Positions 36,838-45,562 of a stretch of 64,000 nucleotides of DNA are shown here, in pieces. The translations under genes and the position numbers were made by a program. Origin of the DNA: Streptomyces sp. JB150 (lineage in GTDB: Bacteria > Actinomycetota > Actinomycetes > Streptomycetales > Streptomycetaceae); assembly GCF_011193355.1 (NCBI RefSeq), contig NZ_CP049780.1, positions 383,686 to 447,685 of the forward strand, read 5' to 3'. The notes beneath the pieces were generated by a model. It ran no database searches. It worked only from the letters and a program-made list of their open reading frames with translations, and was not told the DNA's origin. Each line of letters opens with the position of its first letter. The stretch's first letter is position 1.

Positions 36838-38058
36838 TCACCCGTCCCTGCCGGTCAGGCTGCGGGTGTGCGCGACGCGGGCGAGTCTCGGGCCGAACCA
36901 GCGCTTGAACCGGCGCAGCGGCTCCAGGCTGCCGGCCGCCCGGTCGAGGCGGTAGTACAGCCGGGGCGGGACGTGCGGGAGCAGGGGCGAGTGGCGCTGG
37001 CCGAGCAGGGCGAACATCTGCTCGGGCGGCAGGCGGAGGTAGCGGGGCAGGTTCTCGTACCACCGGGCGCTGTAGCGGGCGGCGCTCTGCGCGGGCAGCA
37101 GGGCCGCCTTGCGCCGGTGTTCGTAGCGGGCGAGGGCCTCGGGCAGGGTGGGCGCCTCGCGCAGGGCGCCGGCCAGGGCGATGGCGTCCTCGAGGGCGAG
37201 GGTGGTGCCGGCGCCGATGGAGTAGTGGGTGGTGTGCGCGGCGTCGCCGACGAGGACGAGGTTGCCGCGGTGCCAGGTGCGGTTGGTGAGGGTGCGGAAG
37301 GTCAGCCATGGGGCGCTGCCGTCGCCGCGGGAGCGGCCGATGAGGCGGTGCCCGTCGAGGACGCCGGCGAACAGCTTCTCCAGCAGGACCAGGCCCTCGG
37401 CCTCGTCCGCCCGGTCCAGTCCGAGGCCGGTCCAGGTCTCGGGGGCGCACTCGACGACGCAGGTGGAGCGGTCGGCGCCGTAGCCGTAGCCGTAGCACCA
37501 GATCCAGCCGTGGCGGGTCTCGGTGAAGCCGAAGGTGAAGGCGTCGAAGACCTTGGTGGTGCCGAGCCAGATGTAGGGGTTGTGGCCCGCGGTCACCTCG
37601 GTGCCGAAGTGGTCGGCGTGGCGGGTGCGCAGCGCGCTGCGGACGCCGTCGGCGGCCACCACGAGGTCGGCGTCGGGCAGCCGGCCGGGGGTGATCTCGT
37701 GGTCGTACTCCAGGCGGACGCCGACGGAGCGGGCGCGGGCGGCGAGGATCTCCAGCAGGCGGTGGCGGCCGATGCCGAAGCCCTGGTCGCCGGTGTGCCG
37801 GACGGTGTGGTCGCCGATGTGGGCGACGCCGTCGGTCCAGCGGACGGACGCCTCGTCGAGGGCGCGTGCCGACTCGGGGTCGTGCCGGTGGAGCCGGTCG
37901 AGCAGGCCGTGCCAGTAGGTCACGCCCCACCCGTAGGTGGAGCCCTCCGGGTTGCGCTCGTGGACGGTGATCTCGTGGGAGGGGTCCTGGAGCTTGAGCA
38001 GGATCGACAGATACAGGCCGGCGGGCCCGCCGCCGACGCAGGCGACCTTCACACGCAC
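36838..38058 (-). CDS. FAD-dependent monooxygenase (class A, aromatic hydroxylase type)
   Basis: This 406-residue single-component flavin hydroxylase has the FAD-binding motif VACVGGGPAGLYLSILLK, the DG-type motif ADLVVAADGVRSALR and the second FAD motif NLVLVGDAAHTTHYSIGAGT. The long N-terminal GWGVTYWHGLLDRL region resembles salicylyl-CoA and anthraniloyl-CoA hydroxylases. This suggests an aromatic acyl-CoA substrate, but that is inference. It forms an apparent operon with the downstream aldo/keto reductase. Confidence 0.87.
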   Translation of the reverse strand: MRVKVACVGGGPAGLYLSILLKLQDPSHEITVHERNPEGSTYGWGVTYWHGLLDRLHRHDPESARALDEASVRWTDGVAHIGDHTVRHTGDQGFGIGRHRLLEILAARARSVGVRLEYDHEITPGRLPDADLVVAADGVRSALRTRHADHFGTEVTAGHNPYIWLGTTKVFDAFTFGFTETRHGWIWCYGYGYGADRSTCVVECAPETWTGLGLDRADEAEGLVLLEKLFAGVLDGHRLIGRSRGDGSAPWLTFRTLTNRTWHRGNLVLVGDAAHTTHYSIGAGTTLALEDAIALAGALREAPTLPEALARYEHRRKAALLPAQSAARYSARWYENLPRYLRLPPEQMFALLGQRHSPLLPHVPPRLYYRLDRAAGSLEPLRRFKRWFGPRLARVAHTRSLTGRDG

Positions 38059-38375
38059 CTCTGGTAACTACCTGTTGCGGTCATGGGGCAACGCAGAGTA
38101 GCAGCCGCCGGGCGGCGGTTTGCGTCAGCTTTCCCGCGTGAGTCGCGCCACTGCGGGGGCCGGGACGGGGCAAGTTACCTCGCGAAACAGGGGCCCTGCG
38201 GAAGGAATTGCCCGTTCCGACCACACCGGACGATCTTCACCGGCAAGATCAACTTGGTTCAACACTGTACGACATGTGGGTAATTGTCCGGATCGCAGCC
38301 AACCGTTCGCCGGGGTGCCGGGCGGCCCGATAGGCATGCGGAGTCATCCGACCCACCGCATCCCTGGAGGTCCGC
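38059..38375. promoter_or_regulatory. 317-bp intergenic region upstream of melC
   Basis: No protein-coding gene is evident. The segment separates the divergent monooxygenase and melC1 genes. It is relatively AT-rich around 38225-38290 and contains an inverted repeat GATCTT-N7-AAGATC (38232-38250). I see no confident -35/-10 pair. Confidence 0.4.
38232..38250. repeat. Inverted repeat upstream of melC1
   Basis: GATCTT (38232-38237) and AAGATC (38245-38250) are perfect arms separated by 7 bp, in an AT-rich patch 126 bp before the melC1 start. It could be an operator. Confidence 0.4.
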
Positions 38376-38789
38376 ATGCCGGAACTCAGCCGTCGCAGCG
38401 CCCTCGGCGCGGCCGCCGCCCTCGCCGCGGCAGCCGGTACCCAGGCGCTCGCCGCCCCGCCCGCCGACGCCGCCGCACACGCCCATGAGGCCCCGGGCCG
38501 CTCCCCCGCGCCCGCCGCGCCCGCCGCGCCTGCCACCCCCGCCTCCTTCGACGAGGTCTACAAGGGCCGCCGGATACAGGGCCGGCCGGCCGGCGGCCAT
38601 CATCAGCACCACGGCGGCGGCTACGCCGTGTTCATCGACGGCGTGGAGCTGCATGTGATGCGCAACGCCGACGGCAGCTGGATCAGCGTCGTCAGCCACT
38701 ACGACCCGGTGCCAAGCCCGCGGGCCGCCGCGCGGGCCGCGGTCGACGAACTCCAGGGCGCGCGGCTGCTGCCGTTCCCCGCCAACTGA
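38376..38789 (+). CDS. melC1: Tyrosinase cofactor / Tat escort protein MelC1
   Basis: MelC1 binds apotyrosinase MelC2, delivers copper and supplies the Tat signal that exports the pair. The 137-residue protein starts behind TGGAGGT. It has a twin-arginine signal [17 protein letters not shown], an Ala/Pro-rich linker and a conserved C-terminal domain with [23 protein letters not shown], which is histidine-rich as expected for copper transfer. The last 30 residues ([22 protein letters not shown]) match the family. It is followed 34 bp later by melC2. Confidence 0.95.
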   Translation: MPELSRRSALGAAAALAAAAGTQALAAPPADAAAHAHEAPGRSPAPAAPAAPATPASFDEVYKGRRIQGRPAGGHHQHHGGGYAVFIDGVELHVMRNADGSWISVVSHYDPVPSPRAAARAAVDELQGARLLPFPAN

Positions 38790-38823
38790 TCCGCCCCCGC
38801 AACGCCGTTTGGAGCACGCGCAC

Positions 38824-39654
38824 ATGACCGTCCGCAAGAACCAGGCCACCCTGACCGCCGACGAGAAGCGACGGTTCGTCGCCGCCGTCCTGGAACTCAA
38901 GCGCAGCGGCCGCTACGACGAGTTCGTCACCACCCACAACGCCTTCATCGTCGGCGACACCGACAACGGCGAACGCACCGGCCACCGTTCCCCCTCGTTC
39001 CTGCCCTGGCACCGCAGATTCCTGCTGGAGTTCGAACGGGCCCTGCAATCGATGGACGCCTCGGTCGCGCTGCCGTACTGGGACTGGTCCGCCGACCGCA
39101 CCACGCGGTCCTCGCTGTGGGCGCCCAACTTCATGGGCGGCACCGGGCGCAGCCTGGACGGCCGGGTGATGGACGGCCCGTTCGCGGCGTCGACCGGCAA
39201 CTGGCCGGTCACGGTGCGCGTCGACGGGCGTACGTATCTGCGGCGGGCGCTCGGCGTCGCCGTGCGGGAACTGCCGACGCGGGCGGAGGTGGAGTCGGTG
39301 CTCGCCATGGCGACGTACGACATGGCGCCGTGGAACAGCGGCTCGGACGGGTTCCGCAACCATCTGGAGGGCTGGCGCGGCGTCAATCTGCACAACCGCG
39401 TGCACGTGTGGGTGGGCGGGCAGATGGCCACCGGGGTGTCGCCCAACGACCCGGTGTTCTGGCTGCACCACGCCTACATCGACAAGCTGTGGACCGAGTG
39501 GCAGCGCCGCCACCCCGACGCGGGCTATCTGCCCGCCGCCGGGACGCCGCACGTGGTGGACCTGAACGAGACGATGAAGCCGTGGAACGACACCACCCCG
39601 GCCGCTCTCCTGGACCACACGCCGCACTACACCTTCGACACCGACTCCGACTGA
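38824..39654 (+). CDS. melC2: Tyrosinase MelC2
   Basis: MelC2 is a type-3 copper monooxygenase that oxidises tyrosine to DOPAquinone, the first step of melanin formation. The 276-residue protein has all six copper ligands at the positions known from Streptomyces tyrosinase: His38, His54 and His63 for CuA and His190, His194 and His216 for CuB, in THNAF, GHRSPSFLPWHRRF, NLHNRVHVW and VFWLHHAYIDKLW. It has no signal peptide of its own and depends on MelC1 for export. The ATG at 38824 was preferred to an upstream TTG. Confidence 0.96.
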   Translation: MTVRKNQATLTADEKRRFVAAVLELKRSGRYDEFVTTHNAFIVGDTDNGERTGHRSPSFLPWHRRFLLEFERALQSMDASVALPYWDWSADRTTRSSLWAPNFMGGTGRSLDGRVMDGPFAASTGNWPVTVRVDGRTYLRRALGVAVRELPTRAEVESVLAMATYDMAPWNSGSDGFRNHLEGWRGVNLHNRVHVWVGGQMATGVSPNDPVFWLHHAYIDKLWTEWQRRHPDAGYLPAAGTPHVVDLNETMKPWNDTTPAALLDHTPHYTFDTDSD

Positions 39655-39720
39655 CCACCGGACGCCCGGTCACTCCGCGTGCATCCCCGCGCCGGTCACG
39701 GGTACCCGCCCCCGAGCCGT

Positions 39721-39748
39721 ACGACGAACGACGAACGACGAACGACGA
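39721..39748. repeat. Heptanucleotide tandem repeat (ACGACGA)4
   Basis: Four perfect copies of ACGACGA run from 39721 to 39748. They end directly before the ribosome-binding region of the SRPBCC gene. A 7-bp unit here would change promoter or leader spacing by slippage. Confidence 0.9.
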
Positions 39749-39765
39749 AAGGGAGTGACCGCGGC

Positions 39766-40215
39766 ATGTCGCAGGTCGAGGAATCCATCGAGGTCGCCGT
39801 CCCGGTGCGCACCGCGTACAACCAGTGGACGCAGTTCGAGACCTTCCCCGAGTTCATGAGCGGCGTGGAGCGCGTCGAGCAGCGCACCGACACGCTCACC
39901 CACTGGGTGACGAAGGTCGACGGGGTGCAGCGGGAGTTCGACGCGCGGATCACCGAGCAGGTCCCGGACGAGCGGGTCGCCTGGACGACCGTCGCGGGCG
40001 ACGCCCGGCAGGCCGGTGTGGTGACCTTCCACCGTCTCGACGACGACCACACCAAGGTGATGCTCCAGATGGAGTTCCAGCCCGAGAGCGCCACCGAGAA
40101 GGTCGGTGACAAGCTGGGCTTCGTGAAGCGGCAGACCAAGGGCGACCTGGAGCGCTTCAAGCAGTTCATCGAGAAGCGCGGACAGGAGACCGGGGGCTGG
40201 CGCGGCGCGGTCTGA
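39766..40215 (+). CDS. SRPBCC (START-like) family protein
   Basis: This 149-residue helix-grip protein belongs to the polyketide cyclase/dehydrase-like superfamily. It has the typical start IEVAVPVRTAYNQWTQFETFPEFM, a central strand region ITEQVPDERVAWTT and a C-terminal helix KGDLERFKQFIEKRG. Many Streptomyces homologues are coenzyme-Q-binding COQ10/START-like proteins of unknown role. The ATG at 39766 follows GGGAG. The upstream heptamer repeat lies within its leader. Confidence 0.85.
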   Translation: MSQVEESIEVAVPVRTAYNQWTQFETFPEFMSGVERVEQRTDTLTHWVTKVDGVQREFDARITEQVPDERVAWTTVAGDARQAGVVTFHRLDDDHTKVMLQMEFQPESATEKVGDKLGFVKRQTKGDLERFKQFIEKRGQETGGWRGAV

Positions 40216-40230
40216 CGCGCCCGCGCTCCC

Positions 40231-40259
40231 GGCGCGGCGTGCCGGTGGTACGCCGCGCC
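40231..40259. terminator. Bidirectional hairpin terminator
   Basis: GGCGCGGCGT (40231-40240) pairs perfectly with ACGCCGCGCC (40250-40259) across a 9-nt loop. It lies between the convergent SRPBCC and RNase H genes. Confidence 0.7.
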
Positions 40260-40284
40260 CCGGCCCGCGGTGCCGCCCCCTGCC

Positions 40285-40971
40285 TCAGCCGACGGGCGCG
40301 GTGCGGCACTCCGGGTGGCCCCAGCCCCGGTCGTTTCTGGCGATGGGCTCGCCCGCCGCGTAGGAGCGGCCGCACATGCAGCGACCGGGGAACTTGGCCT
40401 TGATGGTGCGCGCCGAGCCGCCGCCGCCCTTGCGAGTCGCCGGGGCGCGGCGGCCGCGCTGTGTCTTGACGGTGGCGTCCGGGGCGGGCGGCGGCTCCGG
40501 GGAGCCGAGGGCGCTGCCCGCCGCCTCCTGGACGGAGGCCGCCTGGCTGGCGGCGCGGTCGGCGAAGTCGTTGAGCGGGTCGCCGTCCACCTGGTGGGCG
40601 GGGACGTACCGGAACTCGACCGAGCGGCCGTCGAGCAGCTCGTCGATCCGCACGACCAGGTCCTGGTTGGCGACCGGCTTGCCCGCCGAGGTCTTCCAGC
40701 CGTTGCGCTTCCAGCCGGGCAGCCAGGTCGTCACGGCCTTCATCGCGTACTGCGAGTCCATGCGGATCTCCAGCGGCACGGCCGGGTCGGTCGCCGCGAG
40801 CAGCCGCTCCAGGGCGGTCAGTTCGGCGACGTTGTTGGTGGCCCGGCCGAGCGGGCCCGCTTCCCACCGGGCGGGCGTCTCCGTCTCGTCGGCGACGACC
40901 CAGGCCCAGCCCGCCGGCCCGGGGTTTCCCTTCGATGCCCCGTCGCACGCGGCCACCACTCGTTCACGCAT
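40285..40971 (-). CDS. Ribonuclease HI with C-terminal Cys/His extension
   Basis: RNase HI cleaves the RNA strand of RNA-DNA hybrids. The catalytic residues are Asp10 (CDGASKGNPGPAG), Glu50 (NNVAELTALE), Asp72 (RMDSQYAM), His126 and Asp135 (LNDFADRA), essentially matching E. coli numbering. The protein continues beyond the 150-residue fold through an Ala/Pro linker. It ends in a C-terminal segment RCMCGRSYAAGEPIARND and GWGHPECR, whose CxC and HxxC could bind zinc. The ATG at 40971 was chosen; an ATG at 40983 is in frame. Confidence 0.88.
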   Translation of the reverse strand: MRERVVAACDGASKGNPGPAGWAWVVADETETPARWEAGPLGRATNNVAELTALERLLAATDPAVPLEIRMDSQYAMKAVTTWLPGWKRNGWKTSAGKPVANQDLVVRIDELLDGRSVEFRYVPAHQVDGDPLNDFADRAASQAASVQEAAGSALGSPEPPPAPDATVKTQRGRRAPATRKGGGGSARTIKAKFPGRCMCGRSYAAGEPIARNDRGWGHPECRTAPVG

Positions 40972-41021
40972 GTGTCCGATCATGCCATGGCCCGGCCGGG
41001 CGCCGGTCGCCGCCGGTCGCC

Positions 41022-41825
41022 TCAGGAGACGTCGGTGAGCTGCGGCATCTCCCCCTCGGTGGTCGTGGTGTCGATCACCGAGAATCTCGCGCCCTGCGGG
41101 TCGACGAGCGCGGCGAACCGCCCGAAGGGGCTGCTCATCGGCCCGAACCCGAGCTCGGCACCGAGCCGGGTGGCCGTCGCGACCGCCTCGTCGCAGTCGG
41201 GGACGCCGAAGTAGACGTTGACGTACGACGGCACCTCGGGCGGGAAGTCGTCGTCGGTCATCCTCATCCGGCCGAGCACCGGGGCACCCCCGGCGTGGTA
41301 GACCCGGAAGTCGACGTCGTCGTCCTCCATCCGCTGGGCCGTGTACGGGAAGACGGCCGGGAAGAAGGCGTCGGCCCCCTCGGCGTCCCGGGTGAAGACC
41401 TCCGCCCAGCAGTAGGCGCCCGGCGTGCCCATCTCCGCCTGGAACCCCTCGTGGCCGCCCGCCTGCCAGACGCCGAAGACGACGCCGCCGGGGTCGCGGG
41501 CCAGGCACATGGTGCCCTGGTCGCCGGCCGGCATCGGGCCCATGACCAGCTCGCCGCCGTTCTCCCTGATCCTTGCGGCGGTGGCGGCGGCGTCCGGGGA
41601 GGCGAGGTACAGACACCACTGTGAGCGGCCCTCCTGGCCGGGCACCGGCGGGACGATCGCGGCGACCGCCTTGCCGTCGCGGTACGCCTCGGTGTAGTTG
41701 CCGTACTCCGTCCGCGACTCGCCGAAGGTCCAGCCGAGGACGTCGCCGTAGAAGCGCTTGGCCCCCTCCAGGTCGGTGAACATCGCGTCCGCCCAGCAGG
41801 GGTGCCCCTCAGGTTTCACGGCCAT
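41022..41825 (-). CDS. VOC-family protein with two glyoxalase-like domains
   Basis: This 267-residue protein contains two tandem VOC domains. The first covers CWADAMFTDLEGAKRFYGDVLGW to CLARDPGGVVFGVWQ and the second CWAEVFTRDAEGADAFFPAVF to AALVDPQGARFSVI. This layout is common among Streptomyces hydroxylase-like or resistance-type VOC proteins with unknown substrate. The ATG at 41823-41825 is conserved-looking; the longer ORF to 42185 is a shadow of upstream sequence. Confidence 0.85.
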   Translation of the reverse strand: MAVKPEGHPCWADAMFTDLEGAKRFYGDVLGWTFGESRTEYGNYTEAYRDGKAVAAIVPPVPGQEGRSQWCLYLASPDAAATAARIRENGGELVMGPMPAGDQGTMCLARDPGGVVFGVWQAGGHEGFQAEMGTPGAYCWAEVFTRDAEGADAFFPAVFPYTAQRMEDDDVDFRVYHAGGAPVLGRMRMTDDDFPPEVPSYVNVYFGVPDCDEAVATATRLGAELGFGPMSSPFGRFAALVDPQGARFSVIDTTTTEGEMPQLTDVS

Positions 41826-42053
41826 GATCGCGGCCCTCTTCCGGTTGCGCGGGATGGTCCGGTTCCTCACGCTAGCCACGCACCGGGCGCGCCGCGCGCC
41901 GAGCCCGCTCCCGGGCGCCCTGGGGCGCCTGTCGCGACGGCGGTTTCCCGCACCTGCCGATCGCGGCCGGCCGCGTCCGACGCGTGTCTTCCGCCCGCCG
42001 CCGGGCTGTGCTTGCCCGGGGAGCCGTGTCGGCGGCGGGGCGGGAGTGACCGG

Positions 42054-42968
42054 ATGCGCGGACGGTGGGCGGCGGGGTGGGCACTGGCCGGTGCGCTGCA
42101 GCTGGGCGGATGCGGTGATCCGGTGTCCGGGGCCGCCGCACCACCGGCCGAGCCGTCGTCGCCGAAGGCGTCGGCCACCACGCACCGGAAGGCGTCCGCC
42201 GCGCCCGCGCGGCCCCCGGCCGTGCTGTACCTCGGCGACTCGCTGGCGATGGAGAACCAGCGGGTCCTCGGCCAGGAGCTGCGCCGCGACCTGAAGGCCC
42301 GCTACACCAGCGCCCCGTACTCCGGCACCACCCTCTGCGACTACCCGGAGGGCACCGGCGAGCGGTCCCTCGTGCCGGACGCGGACAAGGCGGCGGCGCT
42401 GGTGCGCTCGGTGCGGCCGGACGTCGTGGTGCTCCAGTTCTGGGGCAACGCCTGGGGCTACACCCCTGCATGGACGGGATCACCTACGACGCCGCGCCGG
42501 ACCGCTGTCTCCAGCGGTACACCGCCGACGCGCGGCGCCTCGCGGAGCAGATCACGGACGCCGGGGGACCGTCCCCGCCGCGGATCGTGTGGGTGCTCCA
42601 GGGACCGGACCCGATCAGCCCGGAGCGGGTGCGGAAGGTGAACGCCGTCTACGCGGAGCGGGCCGCCGCCTCCGGCGGCCTGGTGGCCGACGCGGGCCGC
42701 GCCGTCAGCCCCGCCTCCGGGCGCCACACCTGGGTCCGGTTTTTGCCGTGCACCGCCTGGGAGCGGGCGCACCCGGACTACTGCACGAGCCGGGCAGCGG
42801 CCGTACCGCCCTGCACCGGGACGACGACCACCTCACTTCTGTCTCGCCCCGACGACGTCCGACCCGAAGCCGTGCCCGGTGCGCTCCCCCGGTGTCCTGC
42901 GCATCGCCCGGGTGATCGTCCGAGCGGTCGCCCGGGTGGCCGGCTCGGCGGCCGAGGGCGGCGGCTGA
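42054..42968 (+). pseudogene. SGNH/GDSL hydrolase lipoprotein with three frameshifts
   Basis: The gene begins at ATG 42054 behind GGGAG with a lipoprotein signal (lipobox LGGC, Cys20) and the GDSL block YLGDSLAMENQRVLG. The reading frame must be changed near 42463 (before CMDGITYDAAPD), near 42785 (after HPDYCT) and near 42834 (before HFCLAPTTSDPKP) to keep a continuous protein ending at 42968. Each change corresponds to one missing base, at least two of them in C-rich runs. The final segments contain RDDDHLHF, the expected Asp/His block. In the listed sequence it cannot make a full enzyme. Confidence 0.8.
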
Positions 42969-42972
42969 GCCG

Positions 42973-43455
42973 TCACTCGCCCGCGTACGCCCGCTCCAGG
43001 GCGGCGATGTCGAGCTTGCCCATCGACATCATCGCGGCCATCGCGCGCTGTGCCTTCACCGGGTCCGGGTCGCTGACCATCTCCTCGAGCCGGTCCGGGG
43101 TGACCTGCCAGGACACGCCGTACTTGTCCTTGAGCCAGCCGCAGGGGCCGGGCTCGCCGCCGTTCTCGGTCAGCTTGGTCCAGTAGTAGTCGACCTCCTC
43201 CTGGTTCTCGCAGTGGATGATGAAGGACACCGCCTCGTTGAACGTGAACTCCGGGCCGCCGTTGAGGGCCAGGAACCGCTGGCCGTTGGCCGTGAACTCG
43301 ACCGTCATCACGGTGCCGGCCGGGCGGGGGGCGCCCTCGGGGTAGCGGGCGACCCTGCCGATGCTGGAGTTCTTGAAGATGGACACGTAGTGGTGGGCGG
43401 CTTCCTCGGCCTCGGTGTCGAACCAGAGACAGGTGGTGAATGCGTCGGCGGTCAT
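42973..43455 (-). CDS. PhnB-like VOC protein (3-demethylubiquinone-methyltransferase-like fold)
   Basis: This 160-residue protein belongs to the PhnB/YjdN VOC subgroup. Motifs are FTTCLWFDTEAEEAAHHYVSIFKNS, VEFTANGQRFLALNGGPEF and CGWLKDKYGVSWQVTP. The name derives from fold similarity and no methyltransferase activity is implied. The ATG at 43453-43455 follows GGAGG. It is divergent from the epoxide hydrolase and converges on the SGNH pseudogene with almost no spacer. Confidence 0.87.
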   Translation of the reverse strand: MTADAFTTCLWFDTEAEEAAHHYVSIFKNSSIGRVARYPEGAPRPAGTVMTVEFTANGQRFLALNGGPEFTFNEAVSFIIHCENQEEVDYYWTKLTENGGEPGPCGWLKDKYGVSWQVTPDRLEEMVSDPDPVKAQRAMAAMMSMGKLDIAALERAYAGE

Positions 43456-43582
43456 GGCTACCTCCAGTGCGGGGGCGGAACGCGGTCGTGAGTGTGGACC
43501 GCCGCCCGCCGGGAAACTCATCGGCCGCGGCGGAAAAACAATTCGGGTGGCTTCGTCGCCCCAGGCACCTACCATCGCGGGC

Positions 43583-44785
43583 ATGACCACGTCACCGTCC
43601 ACGGACGCGATCCGCCCCTTCCGCCTCGCCGTTCCCGAGGCCGATCTCGCCGATCTCCACGACCGCCTCGACCGCACCCGCTGGCCGGACCAGCTGCCGG
43701 GGGTGGGCTGGTCGTACGGCGTGCCGGCCAGCTATCTGCGGGAGCTGGTGCACCACTGGCGGCACGTGTACGACTGGCGGGCCGCCGAGGCACGGCTGAA
43801 CGAGTGGCCGCAGTTCACCACCACGATCGACGGGGCGACCGTGCACTTCGCGCACATCCGCTCCCCCGTCCCGGACGCCACCCCGCTGGTCCTCACCCAC
43901 GGCTGGCCCGGCTCGATCGTCGAATTCCTGGACGTCGTCGGGCCGTTGACCGATCCGGCCGCGCACGGCGGGGACCCGGCGGACGCGTTCCACGTGGTGC
44001 TGCCGAGCATTCCCGGCTTCGGGCTGTCCGGGCCCACGGCCGAGCCCGGCTGGGAGGCCGGCCGGGTAGCCGACGCCTGGGCGGAACTGATGAGCCGGCT
44101 CGGCTACGAGCGGTTCGGCGCGCAGGGCGGGGACTGGGGCGCGGCCATCTCCCGCGAGCTGGGCCGTGCCCACCCCGACCGGGTGCTCGGCGTCCATCTG
44201 AACCTGCTGCCGGGCGCCCAGGCGACCTCGGAGCCGGCCGAGGAGGAGCTGGCGGCCCTCACGCCGGAGGAGCGGGAGCGGACGCTCGCCTCCTGGCGCG
44301 GGTGGCAGGCCTGGTCGAGCGAGGGCACCGGGTACGCGGTGCTCCAGGCGACCCGGCCGCAGACCCTGGCGTACGCGCTGACCGACTCGCCCGTGGGACA
44401 ACTGGCTTGGATCGTGGAGAAGTTCCGGGAGTGGACGGACTCCGAGGAGCTGCCCGAGGAGGCCGTGGACCGGGACCGGCTGCTGACGAACGTGATGCTG
44501 TACTGGCTGACGGGCACCGCCGGTTCCTCGGCCCGCATCTACTACGAGCGGGCGCACGCCACCGGCCGCGCCGCCCGGCCCACCGAGCCGTCCACCGCGC
44601 CCACCGCCGTGGCCCTCTTCCCGGCCGAACTCCAGCTCCCGCTGCGGCACAAGGCCGACCGCACCGAGAACATCGTGCGCTGGACGGAGCAGCCGCGGGG
44701 CGGGCACTTCGCGGCGATGGAGGAGCCGGAGCTGCTGGTGGCGGACGTACGGGCGTTCTTCCGGCAGTTGCGCGAGCGGGGCTGA
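43583..44785 (+). CDS. Epoxide hydrolase (EHN-type alpha/beta hydrolase)
   Basis: This 400-residue alpha/beta hydrolase has the N-terminal EHN domain (DLHDRLDRTRWPDQLPGVGWSYG), the oxyanion motif THGWPGS, the nucleophile Asp184 in GGDWGAA and the catalytic His in PRGGHFAAMEEPELL. It would open epoxides to diols. There is no signal peptide. The upstream PhnB-like gene is divergent. It ends 136 bp before clpP3, across an inverted repeat that may belong to either gene. Confidence 0.9.
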   Translation: MTTSPSTDAIRPFRLAVPEADLADLHDRLDRTRWPDQLPGVGWSYGVPASYLRELVHHWRHVYDWRAAEARLNEWPQFTTTIDGATVHFAHIRSPVPDATPLVLTHGWPGSIVEFLDVVGPLTDPAAHGGDPADAFHVVLPSIPGFGLSGPTAEPGWEAGRVADAWAELMSRLGYERFGAQGGDWGAAISRELGRAHPDRVLGVHLNLLPGAQATSEPAEEELAALTPEERERTLASWRGWQAWSSEGTGYAVLQATRPQTLAYALTDSPVGQLAWIVEKFREWTDSEELPEEAVDRDRLLTNVMLYWLTGTAGSSARIYYERAHATGRAARPTEPSTAPTAVALFPAELQLPLRHKADRTENIVRWTEQPRGGHFAAMEEPELLVADVRAFFRQLRERG

Positions 44786-44818
44786 CGAGCGGAGCCGGCG
44801 AGCCGGGCCGAGGGCGGG

Positions 44819-44850
44819 CTCTGCCCGTGGCGAATCTGCGGCGGGCAGAG
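44819..44850. promoter_or_regulatory. Inverted repeat upstream of clpP3
   Basis: CTCTGCCCG (44819-44827) and CGGGCAGAG (44842-44850) are perfect arms separated by 14 bp, 72 bp before the clpP3 start. It may be the PopR operator or the terminator of the epoxide hydrolase gene; the wide spacing favours a protein-binding site. Confidence 0.5.
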
Positions 44851-44921
44851 AAAACGCCTGCGGGCGCCGTGCGCGGCCGAGAGTGGAGTGGACGGCATCC
44901 GGGCCACCACGAGGAGAACCG

Positions 44922-45560
44922 ATGACTCCACTCAGCACGCTCACCCCGCGGGCCGAGGAGGGCGACACCCCCGCGACCCGCTTCGACGACCACCTCGCCG
45001 CGCAACTGCTCGGGCAGCGGATCGTGCTGCTGGGCACCCAGGTCGACGAGGTCTCCGCGAACCGGGTCTGCAGCCAGCTGCTGATCCTGTCCGCCGAGGA
45101 CCCGCGCACCGACATCACTCTGCTTATCAACAGCCCCGGCGGCTCGGTGCACGCCGGTCTCGCCGTCTACGACACGATGCGGCTGATCCCCAACGACGTC
45201 TCGACGCTCGCGATGGGATTCGCGGCCAGCATGGGGCAGTTCCTGCTCAGCGTCGGCGCGCCCGGCAAGCGGTACGCGCTGCCGAACGCGCGGATCATGA
45301 TGCACCAGCCGTCGGGCGGCATCGGCGGGACCACGGCGGACATCGAGATCCAGGCGCAGAACCTGGAGTTCACCAAGCGCACCATCGAACGGATCACCGC
45401 CGAGCACACCGGGCAGAGCCCGCAGACCATCTCCCGGGACGGGGACCGCGACCGCTGGTTCACGGCCGAGGAGGCCAGGGAGTACGGCATGGTGGATCGG
45501 ATCGTTGGCTCCTTCACGTCCGTCCTGCCGGCCGCGACGCGTCGACGGACGGGGCTGTAG
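44922..45560 (+). CDS. clpP3: ATP-dependent protease proteolytic subunit ClpP3
   Basis: This 212-residue serine protease subunit forms part of the ClpP barrel. The catalytic triad is complete: Ser103 (GFAASMGQF), His128 ([10 protein letters not shown]) and Asp177 (GDRDRW). The ATG follows GAGGAG. It lies 2 bp before clpP4. In Streptomyces the clpP3-clpP4 pair is a backup system expressed when ClpP1/P2 is impaired and activated by PopR (recalled from work in S. lividans). The popR homologue sits just beyond clpP4 here. Confidence 0.94.
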   Translation: MTPLSTLTPRAEEGDTPATRFDDHLAAQLLGQRIVLLGTQVDEVSANRVCSQLLILSAEDPRTDITLLINSPGGSVHAGLAVYDTMRLIPNDVSTLAMGFAASMGQFLLSVGAPGKRYALPNARIMMHQPSGGIGGTTADIEIQAQNLEFTKRTIERITAEHTGQSPQTISRDGDRDRWFTAEEAREYGMVDRIVGSFTSVLPAATRRRTGL

Positions 45561-45562
45561 TC

